The notes beneath the pieces are model-generated. The model searched no databases. It worked only from the letters and a program-made list of their open reading frames with translations, and had not been told where the DNA came from. Both the position numbers and the translations under genes were made by a program. This document shows, piece after piece, positions 48,677-60,729 of a DNA stretch of 64,000 nucleotides; position 1 is the first letter of the stretch, and each line of letters begins with the position of its first letter. This stretch comes from Maricaulis maris (GTDB taxonomy: Bacteria; Pseudomonadota; Alphaproteobacteria; Caulobacterales; Maricaulaceae). Location of the stretch: NCBI RefSeq assembly GCF_036322705.1, contig NZ_AP027270.1:744001-808000 (forward strand), read 5' to 3'.

Positions 48677-50077
48677 TCAGCCCGCCTGCCAGCTCGCCAG
48701 ATCGTCGAGCGCGCGCTGCGACATCGCGGTCTTGCGGGCCGGGGTCTTGGCCTTGCCCTTGATGCGGTTGCCTTCGGCATCGACGGTGGGCTGCTCGATC
48801 GGCGGGAAAAGGCCGAAATTGACATTCATCGGCTGGAAAGAGCCCTTGCCGCTATCCAGGTGACCGCCTGTGACATGGGCGATCAGCGCGCCGAGCGCGG
48901 TGGTCGCCGGTGGCGGTGTCAGGCTCCCGCCAAGTCGCTCGGCGGCGGCATAGCGTCCGGCCAAAAGGCCCATCGCAGCGCTCTCGACATAGCCCTCGAC
49001 ACCGATCAGCTGCCCGGCAAAGCGCAGGCGCGGCTGACTCTTCAGGCGCAATTGCGCATCGAGCAGCTTGGGTGAGTTGAGGAAGGTGTTGCGGTGAATG
49101 CCGCCAAGGCGGGCAAAGCGCGCCTCCTCCAGGCCGGGGATCATGCGCAGGACTTCGCCCTGGGCGCCGTATTTCATCTTGGTCTGGAAGCCGACGAGGT
49201 TGAACAGCGTGCCCAGCGCATTGTCCTGGCGCAGCTGGACAATGGCCCAGGGCTTGACGGTCGGATTGTGCGGATTGGTCAGGCCGACCGGTTTCATCGG
49301 CCCGTGGCGCAGGGTCTCGCGACCGCGTTCGGCCATCACCTCGATCGGCAGGCAGCCGTCGAAATAGGGGGTGTTGGCTTCCCATTCCTTGAACTCGGTC
49401 TTCTCCGCCGCGATCAGCGCGTCGATGAAGGCCTCATACTGGTCCCTGTCCATCGGGCAGTTGAGATAGGCCTTGCGCTCGGCTTCGGTCTCGCCCTTGT
49501 CATAGCGCGACTGGAACCAGGCTTTGTCGGTATTGACGCTGTCCCGGTAGACCACCGGGGCGATGGCATCGAAGAAGGCCAGCTCGCCTTCGCCGGTCTC
49601 CTTCAGGATCGCCTCGGACAGGCTTTCCGAGGTCAGCGGACCGGTGGCGATGATGACGCTGTCCCAGTCCTCCGGCGGCAGGGCCGGGATTTCCTCGCGA
49701 TTGATGGTGACCAGCGGATGCTCGGAGAGCTCTTTCGTGACGGCTTGCGAGAAGACGTCGCGATCGACAGCCAGCGCCCCGCCAGCGGGCAGGCGCGCGG
49801 CATCACCCTGGCGCAGGATGATCGAGTCGAGGCGGCGCATTTCCTCGTGCAGGAGGCCGACCGCATTGGTGCGGTGATCATCCGAGCGGAAGGAGTTCGA
49901 GCACACCAGCTCGGCCAGCCCGTCGGTATGGTGGGCGTGAGTGCCCTTCACGCCGCGCATCTCGTGCAGGATGACAGGAACGCCCTTGGAGACGAGCTGC
50001 CAGGTTGCCTCGGAGCCGGCCATGCCGCCGCCGATGACGTGAACGGGTTTTATCGCTTGATCTGTCATGCGCGGCAT
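48677..50077 (-). CDS. trmFO: Methylenetetrahydrofolate-tRNA (uracil-5-)-methyltransferase TrmFO
   Basis: A 466-residue FAD- and folate-dependent enzyme making m5U54 in tRNA. The FAD motif is [20 protein letters not shown], and [20 protein letters not shown] is diagnostic of the GidA-like TrmFO group. [20 protein letters not shown] and [16 protein letters not shown] follow, the latter with the folate/tRNA site. The start at 50077 gives MPRMTDQ, and 50068 is an equally possible ATG. TrmFO replaces the SAM-dependent TrmA in Firmicutes and many alphaproteobacteria. Converges with the SDR gene 45 bases away. Confidence 0.95.
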   Translation of the reverse strand: MPRMTDQAIKPVHVIGGGMAGSEATWQLVSKGVPVILHEMRGVKGTHAHHTDGLAELVCSNSFRSDDHRTNAVGLLHEEMRRLDSIILRQGDAARLPAGGALAVDRDVFSQAVTKELSEHPLVTINREEIPALPPEDWDSVIIATGPLTSESLSEAILKETGEGELAFFDAIAPVVYRDSVNTDKAWFQSRYDKGETEAERKAYLNCPMDRDQYEAFIDALIAAEKTEFKEWEANTPYFDGCLPIEVMAERGRETLRHGPMKPVGLTNPHNPTVKPWAIVQLRQDNALGTLFNLVGFQTKMKYGAQGEVLRMIPGLEEARFARLGGIHRNTFLNSPKLLDAQLRLKSQPRLRFAGQLIGVEGYVESAAMGLLAGRYAAAERLGGSLTPPPATTALGALIAHVTGGHLDSGKGSFQPMNVNFGLFPPIEQPTVDAEGNRIKGKAKTPARKTAMSQRALDDLASWQAG

Positions 50078-50171
50078 ATCGAGCCGGGGGACGAGGGAGT
50101 CAAGCGGGCGCGGGCAGACTTGACGCCTTGCGGTGCCCGGTCAAAGCTCGTGATCAACGGGGGGTTGCGTC

Positions 50172-51344
50172 ATGAAGCAGGTTTGGGTTGCGCTATTGGC
50201 GCTGATGGTCACGGCAACAGCTGGCGCGCAAGGGCTGCCGCCAGAGGTTACAGCCGCCTATCGGGCGTATCAGGCGGCATTGGATGCCGGCGACACCGTT
50301 GCACTGCTCGAGAGTGCGCGGGGCGCTTACGAGGCCGGTGATGAGGCCGGTATCGACCGAGCCACGCTGGCGACCCTGGCTGAAAATTACGGGTTTGCCG
50401 CGTCCTTGAACGGAGAATACGAGACCGCTCAACTTGCGTGGCGAAACGCGGCCCGCCTTTCGGACCGGGCCAATGCCGATCCGGTCGAGCGCGCCTGGCG
50501 TTGGCACAATGCGGCTCTGGTTGCGCTCCATAACGAGGATCGGAGTGACGCCTACGCCTGCTCCCGCAACGCGGCGAATGCGCTGGAAGAATTGGGTGCC
50601 GCCCTTGCTCCTGCGGCAGATTTCGCCGGAGATGCCTTCCTGACGCGGGCCGCGCTGGCGATGGGGCGCGGTCGTATTCACGAGGCTGGCGAGGCGGCCT
50701 TGCAGTCAGCGGCGGCCTTTGAGATATCCTTGGTCGAGCCGACCGCCAGCTATGGGCTCGCCCTGTTCTATGCTGGAATCTCGCAGACGCTGGACCGCGA
50801 CTTTGATGCGGCGACCTATTCGCTGCACATGGCGATCGACGTCATGGAGGAAAAGGCTCCTGATCATCCCGACAGGCGGACGATGAGGGCGGCCTTGGTT
50901 TCAGCGCGCGGCGCCCGGTTCGATGATGAGGCGGGCGGTGGTGATGAGGGGCCCGAGTCGCGTCTCAATGCGCGTCTCGCCGAGAACCCTTTCCACACCG
51001 CGCGCTATCTGGCGTCCGAGGCCGAGGATGAGGCTGACGAAGCCGACGGGACGGATGAAGGGGTTCCGTGTTGTGATGCTGCGCCGATCAGGCGGCGTGA
51101 ACCCAGCTATCCGATGGAAGCGGCCTACTCGGATCTTGATGGTGTTGTCTATGCGACCTTCGCTGTGACCGAGGAGGGCCGCACTGACGCGATTGAAGTG
51201 ACCGGCTCCTTCCCGCCCGGTGTCTTCGATCAAGCATCAATCAATGCCATTGAAGACTGGACCTATGAACCGGCGACACGCGACGGTGTTCCGGTGCGTC
51301 GCGAGGGCGTCGTAACCCGCTTTGACTTTCGTATGCGGCGCTGA
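50172..51344 (+). CDS. Periplasmic TPR-like protein with C-terminal TonB domain
   Basis: A 390-residue protein. A signal peptide (QVWVALLALMVTATAGAQ) leads to an alpha-helical repeat region (about residues 25-250, TPR-like), then an acidic linker with EAEDEADEADGTDEG, and a C-terminal TonB-like domain of about 85 residues (PSYPMEAAYSDLDGVVYATF, EGRTDAIEVTGSFPPGVFDQ, ALR-type IEDWTYEPAT). Proteins with a periplasmic TonB domain and no membrane span may carry energy-transduction or envelope roles; the partner is not apparent. A 90-base gap separates it from the membrane protein genes downstream. GGGG just ahead of the ATG is the likely ribosome binding site. Confidence 0.75.
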   Translation: MKQVWVALLALMVTATAGAQGLPPEVTAAYRAYQAALDAGDTVALLESARGAYEAGDEAGIDRATLATLAENYGFAASLNGEYETAQLAWRNAARLSDRANADPVERAWRWHNAALVALHNEDRSDAYACSRNAANALEELGAALAPAADFAGDAFLTRAALAMGRGRIHEAGEAALQSAAAFEISLVEPTASYGLALFYAGISQTLDRDFDAATYSLHMAIDVMEEKAPDHPDRRTMRAALVSARGARFDDEAGGGDEGPESRLNARLAENPFHTARYLASEAEDEADEADGTDEGVPCCDAAPIRRREPSYPMEAAYSDLDGVVYATFAVTEEGRTDAIEVTGSFPPGVFDQASINAIEDWTYEPATRDGVPVRREGVVTRFDFRMRR

Positions 51345-51430
51345 CGCACCCTGTCTGTGCGCGACCGCGCGTCGCGCTTGATCCTTGCGGGCAGGGCGGT
51401 ATCTCTGTGCCGGTGTCCTTCGGAGCCGTC

Positions 51431-52321
51431 ATGTCCAGTCAGCCCATCCCCGTCCTGCGCAGTGCGGGTGCCGCCTACAGCTTCCTGTATGCCCATTGGC
51501 GCCGCTTCCTGCTGGCCGCTGCGCCCTTCACGCTGGCCTATGCCGTTCAGCTCTGGCTCGCCCAGAAGGCGCTGGGTGCGCCACTGTCCGGCTTCTGGCT
51601 GACCCTTGACGCCACGGCGATGATTGCCCTGACGGTGGGTAGCCTCGCCTTTTCGGCGATGAGTTTCCGGCTGGCGGTGCGCGGCGAATATGCGGGCCAG
51701 TGGGGTTTGCGCCTCGGCGGTGATGAGTGGCGATTGTTCGTGGTGGCGCTGCTCAATGCGGCCCTGGTGCTGATCGTCGCCCTGTTGACCGCGATGTTTG
51801 CCTTTGTCGTCTTCAGCACGATTGCCGGTGGTGCCATCGAGCAGGCCGGCATTGATCCGGAAGCGGCCGGCGTCGATCTGCCGACCGCCATGAGCTACAT
51901 GTCGACCGCGGACTGGGTTGCCGCCTGGGTGGTCAACGGGATCGCCTTCCTGCTGGTCGCCTGGCTGGTCGCCCGCTTGTCGATGTCCTTCCCGGCCAGT
52001 TTCGCCCAACAGGCTGTGCGGGTGCTGTCGGTGTGGACGCTGAGCGAAGGCCAGGCCTGGCGGATTCTGGGGGCCATGGCGCTGGCGGCACTGCCCTTGA
52101 TGCTGGTCCAGATCGGTCTTTACGAGCTTGTCTGTCTTGCCCTCGACGCACGCCCCCTGATGACGCCCGTGACCGTCGGCGACGAAGTCATGACGTCGGG
52201 CGGGTTTGCCCGGGCGCCGGAATATCTGCGGGTGACGGGGCTGTTCTCGGTCATCAACCTGCCGGTGATGGCAGGTCTCTATGCCCAGTTCTACAAGGTT
52301 CGCAGCGCCGAAACCGCCTAG
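51431..52321 (+). CDS. Multi-span membrane protein, tandem paralogue 1
   Basis: A 296-residue membrane protein with about six hydrophobic segments and a short N-terminal tail (SSQPIPVLRSAGAAYSFL). It carries MSFRLAVRGEYAGQWGLRLG then GDEWRLFVVALLN, and later AVRVLSVWTLSEGQAWRILG. These blocks align with the next two proteins in the cluster. The family is not recognised. The ATG at 51431 is preferred over a GTG at 51407, although neither has a strong ribosome binding site. It follows the TonB-C protein gene by 86 bases and precedes paralogue 2 by 87. Confidence 0.75.
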   Translation: MSSQPIPVLRSAGAAYSFLYAHWRRFLLAAAPFTLAYAVQLWLAQKALGAPLSGFWLTLDATAMIALTVGSLAFSAMSFRLAVRGEYAGQWGLRLGGDEWRLFVVALLNAALVLIVALLTAMFAFVVFSTIAGGAIEQAGIDPEAAGVDLPTAMSYMSTADWVAAWVVNGIAFLLVAWLVARLSMSFPASFAQQAVRVLSVWTLSEGQAWRILGAMALAALPLMLVQIGLYELVCLALDARPLMTPVTVGDEVMTSGGFARAPEYLRVTGLFSVINLPVMAGLYAQFYKVRSAETA

Positions 52322-52408
52322 CGGGACGGATCCAGCCCGCTTCCCGGTGGTGCTTTGCCCCGGATTGCGCATGATGGGACCATCATGACGCAAAGGCAGG
52401 GGGCTGAC

Positions 52409-53464
52409 ATGGCCACGCAGAGCTTTGATATCGGCAAGGGCATCTTCTGGTTTTTCATCCGCTTCGGCGAACGACCGGCCGGCGCGCTCTGGCTGATGCT
52501 GTTCCAGACCCTGTGTGTGCTGGCCCTGATGGGCGTTGGCGTGCTGGTGATGGGCCCGGCCTATCTCAACCTGTTCGAGCTGATCGGGGCCGATGCGACC
52601 GGCCATCTCGCGGACGCCGAGGCGGCCCGCCTGGTCCTCGACGTCATGATGCCATTCCTCACTTACGGCTTCCTGATTGTTCCGGTCACGCTGTTGCTTG
52701 CCGTGATGTTCCAGGCGGCCTGGTTGCGCTTCCTGACCAAGGGCGAGATCAAGCCGGTCATCCCGCTGCGCCTCGGTGGCGACGAGCTGCGCCTGATCGG
52801 CGTCAACCTGCTCTACCTCGCGGTGGCGGTCATGGCCTATTTCGGGATTGTCACCGTGCTGGGTCTATTCGGCTTCGGCGCCATCATGATGGCCCAGGAT
52901 AGTGGCGGTTCCGCTGCGATGGGGATTAGTGCAGGCCTGTTGATCGGCACCGGGGTGCTCGGTGTCCTGATTGGCCTGGTCATTCTCGGCGTCCGCCTGG
53001 CCTCGGCACCGGCGCTGACCGTGCTGGATGGCCGTCTGCGCTTCTTCGAGAGCTGGGAGGCCAGCAAGGGCGTCTTCTGGGCACTGCTGGCCAGCTATGT
53101 TGTCGTTTATGTCCTGATGGGTCTTGTCGGCGGCATTCTGGGCGTCATCGTTCAACTCATTCTGCTCGCGGCTTTCCTGCCCATGATCATCGAATTCGTC
53201 GACCTGGCCGACCACGGCCAGATGGCGGACCCGGACGCCGTGCTCGCCAGCCTCCAGTCCAGCTTCACCGAGCCGGGCACGATTGTGGCGATGATCGCCG
53301 GTTTTGCGGTGCTCTACGCGATTCAGGTCCTTCTGGAAGGGATCTGGCATTCGGTCGGTGCCTATAACGCCGTGCGCGTCCGCAGCGGCGGCGAGGGCGA
53401 GGCGGGCGACGCTCCGGTCCTCGGCAAGGATCACCCGATGGGCGCCTCGCCCAGCGAGGGCTGA
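52409..53464 (+). CDS. Multi-span membrane protein, tandem paralogue 2
   Basis: A 351-residue membrane protein with about six spans. The shared blocks are QAAWLRFLTKGEIKPVIPLR followed by LGGDELRLIGVNLL, and RLASAPALTVLDGRLRFFES then WEASKGVFWALLAS. The ATG at 52409 has GGGGG six bases upstream (GCAGGGGGCTGAC), which favours it over 52385 and the TTG at 52355. The tail is hydrophilic (GGEGEAGDAPVLG). Sequence similarity to its neighbours is seen by eye; the family name is unknown. Confidence 0.78.
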   Translation: MATQSFDIGKGIFWFFIRFGERPAGALWLMLFQTLCVLALMGVGVLVMGPAYLNLFELIGADATGHLADAEAARLVLDVMMPFLTYGFLIVPVTLLLAVMFQAAWLRFLTKGEIKPVIPLRLGGDELRLIGVNLLYLAVAVMAYFGIVTVLGLFGFGAIMMAQDSGGSAAMGISAGLLIGTGVLGVLIGLVILGVRLASAPALTVLDGRLRFFESWEASKGVFWALLASYVVVYVLMGLVGGILGVIVQLILLAAFLPMIIEFVDLADHGQMADPDAVLASLQSSFTEPGTIVAMIAGFAVLYAIQVLLEGIWHSVGAYNAVRVRSGGEGEAGDAPVLGKDHPMGASPSEG

Positions 53465-53562
53465 CGGGCAGCGATCATGCCGGCAAACCGATGGGGGACG
53501 AACCCCGGTCTGGTTGCTTGCGTCTGGCCATGCTAGAGGCACACGAAGCGCTGGGGAAATTC

Positions 53563-54444
53563 ATGAAAGACATCAATCCGATGAACGCGGTCGCCCTGTT
53601 CCTGGTTGTCGGGAAACTGCGGCCGAATTCGACGACCGTGCTGGCGGGCTGGACCTTCGTCTGGTTCTTTCTGGTCAGTCTCCTGCAGCTCACCCTGCAG
53701 CCAGTGCCGCCGGCCCCCGGCGCGGAAGTCGGTCCGGCCATGGCGTCCTATTTCGCCAGCCTGGCGGTGATGCTGCCGATCGGATTGATCAGCTGGGCGC
53801 TGCCCTTTGCAGCCTGGATGCGTCTGCTGACGACCGGCCAGGGTAATGGCCTCATTCCCTTCCGCTTTGGCGCCGAGGAATTCTGGGCGCTGGCAGTGCT
53901 TCTGGCGCTGTTCGCGACCTACCTGGTTGCGATGGTGGTCGTGACCGTCATCGCCGTGGTCCTCGTGAGCCTGGTTCCGCTGCTGGCTTTTCTGGGGATT
54001 TTTGTGGTTCCGGCCGTCACCGTGGCGGTGGTCTATATCGGCCTCCGGTTGACCCCGGCAGCCGCGCTCAGCGCAATGACGCACCGCTTTGCCATCACGG
54101 CGACCTGGCAGGCCATGAAGGGCCGGATCGGCTCCGTCCTGATGGCCTGGCTGGTCGTCGTCGCGGCCATGATTGCCGCCAGCATCGTAATGATGGCGCT
54201 CGGCCTGGTGATCCCCTCCTTCAACCTGCAGCAGGAAATGATGCAGATGCTGACCGGCGGGCCGCGGCCCGGCCTGGCTCAGCTGCTACCCTTTGCCTTC
54301 GTCAACATGGTGTTGAGCCTGCCGGTCACGCTGATGGGCTACAGCGTGACGGCCTACTACGCGATGGCGATCAGTGGCCGTGATGATGACTGGATGCGCG
54401 CGATTGCCGAGGCGGAAGCCCAAGCAGAGGGCGGGGTCGGGTAG
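53563..54444 (+). CDS. Multi-span membrane protein, tandem paralogue 3
   Basis: A 293-residue membrane protein with about six spans. The shared blocks are FAAWMRLLTTGQGNGLIPFR followed by FGAEEFWALAVLLAL, and RLTPAAALSAMTHRFAITAT then WQAMKGRIGSVLMAW. The ATG at 53563 has GGGGA six bases upstream. Longer frames from 53491 or 53533 are less likely. It is the last of the three, 98 bases after paralogue 2, and converges with uvrA five bases away. The acidic C-terminal tail (IAEAEAQAEGGVG) is short. No function can be given. Confidence 0.78.
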   Translation: MKDINPMNAVALFLVVGKLRPNSTTVLAGWTFVWFFLVSLLQLTLQPVPPAPGAEVGPAMASYFASLAVMLPIGLISWALPFAAWMRLLTTGQGNGLIPFRFGAEEFWALAVLLALFATYLVAMVVVTVIAVVLVSLVPLLAFLGIFVVPAVTVAVVYIGLRLTPAAALSAMTHRFAITATWQAMKGRIGSVLMAWLVVVAAMIAASIVMMALGLVIPSFNLQQEMMQMLTGGPRPGLAQLLPFAFVNMVLSLPVTLMGYSVTAYYAMAISGRDDDWMRAIAEAEAQAEGGVG

Positions 54445-54449
54445 CCAGG

Positions 54450-57323
<2,874 letters not shown>

Positions 57324-57379
57324 GCGTCTGCCTGTCTCCGGTCGGTCGCGCCTGTCGGTTGGGAATCACAACCGGTCTG

Positions 57380-57394
57380 GAACGTTAGGGGAAC
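57380..57394 (-). promoter_or_regulatory. LexA (SOS) box of uvrA
   Basis: GAAC-GTTAGGG-GAAC on the plus strand, that is GTTC-N7-GTTC toward uvrA, an exact match to the direct-repeat SOS box of alphaproteobacteria. It overlaps the candidate uvrA -10 element, the expected position for repression. Confidence 0.9.
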
Positions 57395-57597
57395 ATCGCA
57401 CGATCTGTCCAGCGCACGACATGATCGCCCTGAAATAGGACGCACACGGGTCCGGGTCCAGCGCCGTACGCGGGACCCCTGACAGCGTTGTGGCAGCAGG
57501 GGGCGGGGCCAAATGTGATTGGCCTGAGTCGGTTGGCTGGACTCTCCTCGCCGCCTCCTTTCAAATCGCCCGACTCGCGGTCCGGAATTGACGCGCG

Positions 57598-57612
57598 GAA
57601 CAGAATGTGAAC
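57598..57612 (+). promoter_or_regulatory. LexA (SOS) box of ssb
   Basis: GAAC-AGAATGT-GAAC, again an exact GAAC-N7-GAAC direct repeat, 50 bases before the ssb ATG. It falls between a TTGACG -35 and the expected -10 position, so LexA bound here would block the promoter. Confidence 0.9.
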
Positions 57613-57662
57613 ACTAGGCGGCCCGCCCGGAGAGGCGAGGCTGCAAGGATGGAGAACGGGCG

Positions 57663-58163
57663 ATGGCGGGAAGCGTCAACAAGGTAATTCTGGTCGGCAA
57701 TCTGGGACGTGATCCGGAAATTCGCCGCATGAACAATGGCGACCCGGTCGTCAATCTCTCGGTCGCGACCTCCGAGAGCTGGCGCGACAAGTCCTCCGGC
57801 GAACGCCGCGAGAAGACCGAGTGGCACCGTGTCGTGATCTTCAACGACAATCTCGCCAAGGTCGCCGAGAATTACCTCAAGAAGGGCTCCAAGGTTTACG
57901 TCGAAGGCCAGCTGCAGACCCGCAAATGGACCGACCAGAACGGCCAGGAGAAATACTCCACCGAGGTCGTGCTGCAGCGTTTCCGGGGCGAGCTGACCAT
58001 GCTGGACGGCCGCAATGAAGGTGGTTCCGGCGGCAGCTTTGGCGGCGGTAGCAGCGGCGGCTATGACGAGATGGGCGGCGGCTCCGGTGGCGGCCAGCGC
58101 TCGGTTGACGGACCCAAGGAAGACTTCCGCAATGCAGATCTCGATGATGAAATCCCGTTCTAG
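57663..58163 (+). CDS. ssb: Single-stranded DNA-binding protein
   Basis: A 166-residue SSB. The OB fold covers residues 1-110, beginning [20 protein letters not shown], with [20 protein letters not shown] and [21 protein letters not shown] Gly/Ser-rich linker follows and the C-terminal tip is DLDDEIPF, the partner-binding motif. It coats unwound DNA and recruits repair and replication proteins. The start ATG has CGGGCG at short distance, which is a weak ribosome binding site. A LexA box and -35 lie upstream. The next gene starts inside its 3' end. Confidence 0.97.
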   Translation: MAGSVNKVILVGNLGRDPEIRRMNNGDPVVNLSVATSESWRDKSSGERREKTEWHRVVIFNDNLAKVAENYLKKGSKVYVEGQLQTRKWTDQNGQEKYSTEVVLQRFRGELTMLDGRNEGGSGGSFGGGSSGGYDEMGGGSGGGQRSVDGPKEDFRNADLDDEIPF

Positions 58164-58878
58164 CCTTCTCAAGCAGATCGCGGCCGGCGTCCTCGCCACC
58201 AGCCTGGCGGGTGGTGCCGGTTTGGCCCAGGACCAGGCCACCGACCCCAATGCCCGGTCGCCCGAGATCGTGATCGTCCCGGTCGGCGAGGATGGCAGCG
58301 AGGCCCACTTCGTGGTCGGAGACATGGCCTGGGGTGATGTGCTGGGTATCCTGAACCAGCTCCAGAGCCAGCCGTCCGAACAGACCATCGAGGTTGCGCA
58401 GAGCCTTTGGACCTCGCGCGATGTCAATCCGCCCTTTTTCCTGTTTGAACTGGCGCGGCTGACAGCCGAATCCGATCCGACCTTTGCGGTTCAGGCCTAT
58501 TTCCTGGGCCGGTCGCGGACGATGTATGACGCCGCCCGCTGCCTCGATTCCTCGGCACTGGATGTGATCAACGAAGCCTCGGCCTATGCGGGCGACGTGG
58601 TGGTCCAGGTCATCGCGAACCGTCCCGAGCTGACCATCGAGGCGATCGAGCACGTGATCGAGACCGAGGGCGCCTTCGCCAGCGAAGCCTCGCCCTGGTG
58701 GGCCTGTTCTTTCGGATCGAGTGCGTATTTTGCAGCCGTGAATGGCGACACGCTGGCAAGCGATGAATGGCTGATCGTCGAGAGCCGCTGGCCGTCGGTG
58801 CGCAGTCGGATTGAGGCCAATCTGCAGAACAACCTCACCATGATGCGCGACGCTGTCGCTGCGGCAACGGCGCAATAG
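58147..58878 (+). CDS. Exported hypothetical protein overlapping ssb
   Basis: A 243-residue protein with signal peptide [20 protein letters not shown] and cleavage after GLAQ. The mature part has two short predicted helical blocks ([39 protein letters not shown]) and a Cys-containing C-terminal half with [20 protein letters not shown] and [17 protein letters not shown]. The family is not recognised. Several starts are possible between 58132 and 58147; all lie in the ssb coding region, so the gene overlaps ssb by about 16-30 bases in another frame and may be translationally coupled to it. Confidence 0.7.
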   Translation: MKSRSSLLKQIAAGVLATSLAGGAGLAQDQATDPNARSPEIVIVPVGEDGSEAHFVVGDMAWGDVLGILNQLQSQPSEQTIEVAQSLWTSRDVNPPFFLFELARLTAESDPTFAVQAYFLGRSRTMYDAARCLDSSALDVINEASAYAGDVVVQVIANRPELTIEAIEHVIETEGAFASEASPWWACSFGSSAYFAAVNGDTLASDEWLIVESRWPSVRSRIEANLQNNLTMMRDAVAAATAQ

Positions 58879-58964
58879 CGCATCCGGGTCTCAGCGGGCC
58901 GGTCCGAACTGGACGGCAGCCTTGAATCGGTGCGCTCTGGGGCGTGTCCGGGGAGGGCGCTTCG

Positions 58965-60260
58965 ATGAATGTTCTGATTGCCGGTGCCAGCGGTTTCATC
59001 GGCTCTCATATCGCGGCCCGCTTTCATGCGCTCGGCCATGACGTCCGGGCTGCAGCGCGCGGCGTCGATGCAGCGCAAAGGCGCTCGCCCTGGCTGGACT
59101 GGGTCGGCTGTGATTTCCGCCATGACCGGGTCGAGGACTGGCGTCCACGCCTCGTGGGCGTGGATGTCGTGGTCAATTGTGTCGGCGTCCTCCAGGACGG
59201 GCTCGGCGATGACAGCCGGGCCGCCCATGTCGATGGCGCCGCGGCGCTGTTCCGGGCTTGTGAGCAGGCGGGCGTCCGCCGGGTCATTCATCTCTCTGCC
59301 GTCGGGGTCGAGGCCGCTGCCCGGTCTGCCTACGCCGACGACAAGCTCGCCGGAGAGGCGGCACTCGCGGCCTGCGACCTGGACTGGTTGATCCTGCGCC
59401 CTTCGCTGGTGATCGCCCGCAATGTCTATGGCGGGACGGCACTGATCCGCAGCCTGTGCGGGCTTCCACTGGTGACGCCGGTTGTCGGTGGCGAGCAGGT
59501 GTTCCGGCCGATCGGCATGGACGATTTGTGCGAGGCCGTGGTCAGCCTCGCCGAGCCGGCTGCCCCGAGCCGGACCCGGTTCGACCTGGCCGGACCCGAG
59601 CGCGTCAGCCTGGCCGAAACGGTGCGGGCCTACCGCCGCTGGCTCGGCTTCGGTGAGAGCCGGATCTGGGCAGTCCCGCGCTGGCTGGCGCGTCCGGCCT
59701 TCCTGTTCGGCGACCTGCTCGGCTGGATGGGTATTCGCACCTCGATGCGCAGCAATGCGCTCAAGCAGCTGGACTTCGATGTCGAAGGCGACCCGACGGC
59801 CTGGCGCGCCGCGACCGGCGCCACCCCGCTTGGCTTCCATGACTGGCTGGCGGCCCATCCGGCCGGTGTTCAGGATCGCTGGCATGCGCGGCTCGGTCTC
59901 GTCCGGCCTCTCGCGCGCTGGGCGTTGGGTCTTTATTGGCTGATGACCGGTGTGCTCGCGCTGACCCTGGCGAAGTCGAATGGACTGGCGCTTCTGGAGG
60001 CCGGCGGGTTTGCCGACCCGGTCCAGCTGCCCGTGCTCTGGGCCACCTCGCTGTTTGATATCGCCCTGGGACTGGGCATGCTGGCCAAGTGGCGCGTGCG
60101 CGCGCTGGTCGCGATCATGCTCGCCGGCACGGTTGGTTATGTCGTCGTCCTGAGCGTCATGTCGCCCGCGCTCTGGGCTGATCCGCTCGGGCCGATACTC
60201 AAACTCCTGCCGATGATGGGGCTCGCCCTGATGATCGCCGCCACCGAGGATGAGCGCTGA
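58965..60260 (+). CDS. NAD(P)-binding SDR fused to a DoxX-like membrane domain
   Basis: A 431-residue two-domain protein. Residues 1 to about 285 form an atypical extended SDR: MNVLIAGASGFIGSHIAARF with the GxxGxxG motif, VNCVGVLQDGLGDDSRAAHV, and VIHLSAVGVEAAARSAYADD. The C-terminal 130 residues hold four hydrophobic segments (for example WALGLYWLMTGVLALTLAKS and LPVLWATSLFDIALGLGMLA) in a DoxX-like arrangement. The ATG at 58965 has GGAGG nine bases upstream. The stop overlaps the DUF2269 start (TGATG), so the two are translationally coupled. This SDR-DoxX/DUF2269 pairing recurs in other proteobacteria. The substrate is unknown. Confidence 0.85.
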   Translation: MNVLIAGASGFIGSHIAARFHALGHDVRAAARGVDAAQRRSPWLDWVGCDFRHDRVEDWRPRLVGVDVVVNCVGVLQDGLGDDSRAAHVDGAAALFRACEQAGVRRVIHLSAVGVEAAARSAYADDKLAGEAALAACDLDWLILRPSLVIARNVYGGTALIRSLCGLPLVTPVVGGEQVFRPIGMDDLCEAVVSLAEPAAPSRTRFDLAGPERVSLAETVRAYRRWLGFGESRIWAVPRWLARPAFLFGDLLGWMGIRTSMRSNALKQLDFDVEGDPTAWRAATGATPLGFHDWLAAHPAGVQDRWHARLGLVRPLARWALGLYWLMTGVLALTLAKSNGLALLEAGGFADPVQLPVLWATSLFDIALGLGMLAKWRVRALVAIMLAGTVGYVVVLSVMSPALWADPLGPILKLLPMMGLALMIAATEDER

Positions 60261-60721
60261 TGGAGCTCTACCCGGTCCTGCGCCTGGTCCATATCCTTGG
60301 CGCCGCCGTGCTGTTCGGCTCGGGCTCGGCCATCGCCTTCTTCATGCTGATGGCCTGGCGCAGCGGTGACCGCGCGGCCTTCGCCCTGGTGGCGCGCCAC
60401 GTCGTGCTGGCCGACTGGGTGTTCACCGCAAGCGCGGTGATCGCCCAGCCACTGTCAGGGCTGGCGCTGGCGCATGTGGCCGGCTGGTCGTTGACTGCGC
60501 CCTGGCTGATGGCGAGCGTCGCGCTCTACCTTTTTATCGGCGCCTGCTGGCTCCCGGTGGTGTGGATCCAGATGCGGGTCAAGCAACGCCTGGCCGAGAC
60601 CACCGGTGCGGACATCCCGGATGATGTGCATCGGCTGATGCGGGTCTGGTTTGCGCTGGGCTGGCCTGCCTTTGCGGCGCTCATTGCCATTGTCTGGCTG
60701 ATGATCACCAAGCCGGGTTAG
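60260..60721 (+). CDS. DUF2269 family membrane protein
   Basis: A 153-residue protein with four membrane spans. The family pattern is LYPVLRLVHILGAAVLFGSG at the start, FALVARHVVLADWVFTASAV, and VHRLMRVWFALGWPAFAALI near the end, with conserved His residues that might ligate heme or metal. The ATG overlaps the upstream stop. Function of DUF2269 is not known; pairing with the SDR-DoxX fusion suggests a membrane redox function, which is inferred. It converges with the kelch gene eight bases away. Confidence 0.85.
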   Translation: MELYPVLRLVHILGAAVLFGSGSAIAFFMLMAWRSGDRAAFALVARHVVLADWVFTASAVIAQPLSGLALAHVAGWSLTAPWLMASVALYLFIGACWLPVVWIQMRVKQRLAETTGADIPDDVHRLMRVWFALGWPAFAALIAIVWLMITKPG

Positions 60722-60729
60722 CCCATCAA

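Larger units (their letters stand above)
57324..57662. other. Divergent uvrA-ssb control region
   Basis: These 339 bases carry no gene. They hold two LexA boxes, one on each side. For uvrA a plausible sigma70 promoter is TGGACA (57406-57411) and TAACGT (57382-57387) on the minus strand with an 18-base spacer. For ssb TTGACG (57588-57593) is a good -35. The middle 200 bases show no other recognisable signal. Confidence 0.7.
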
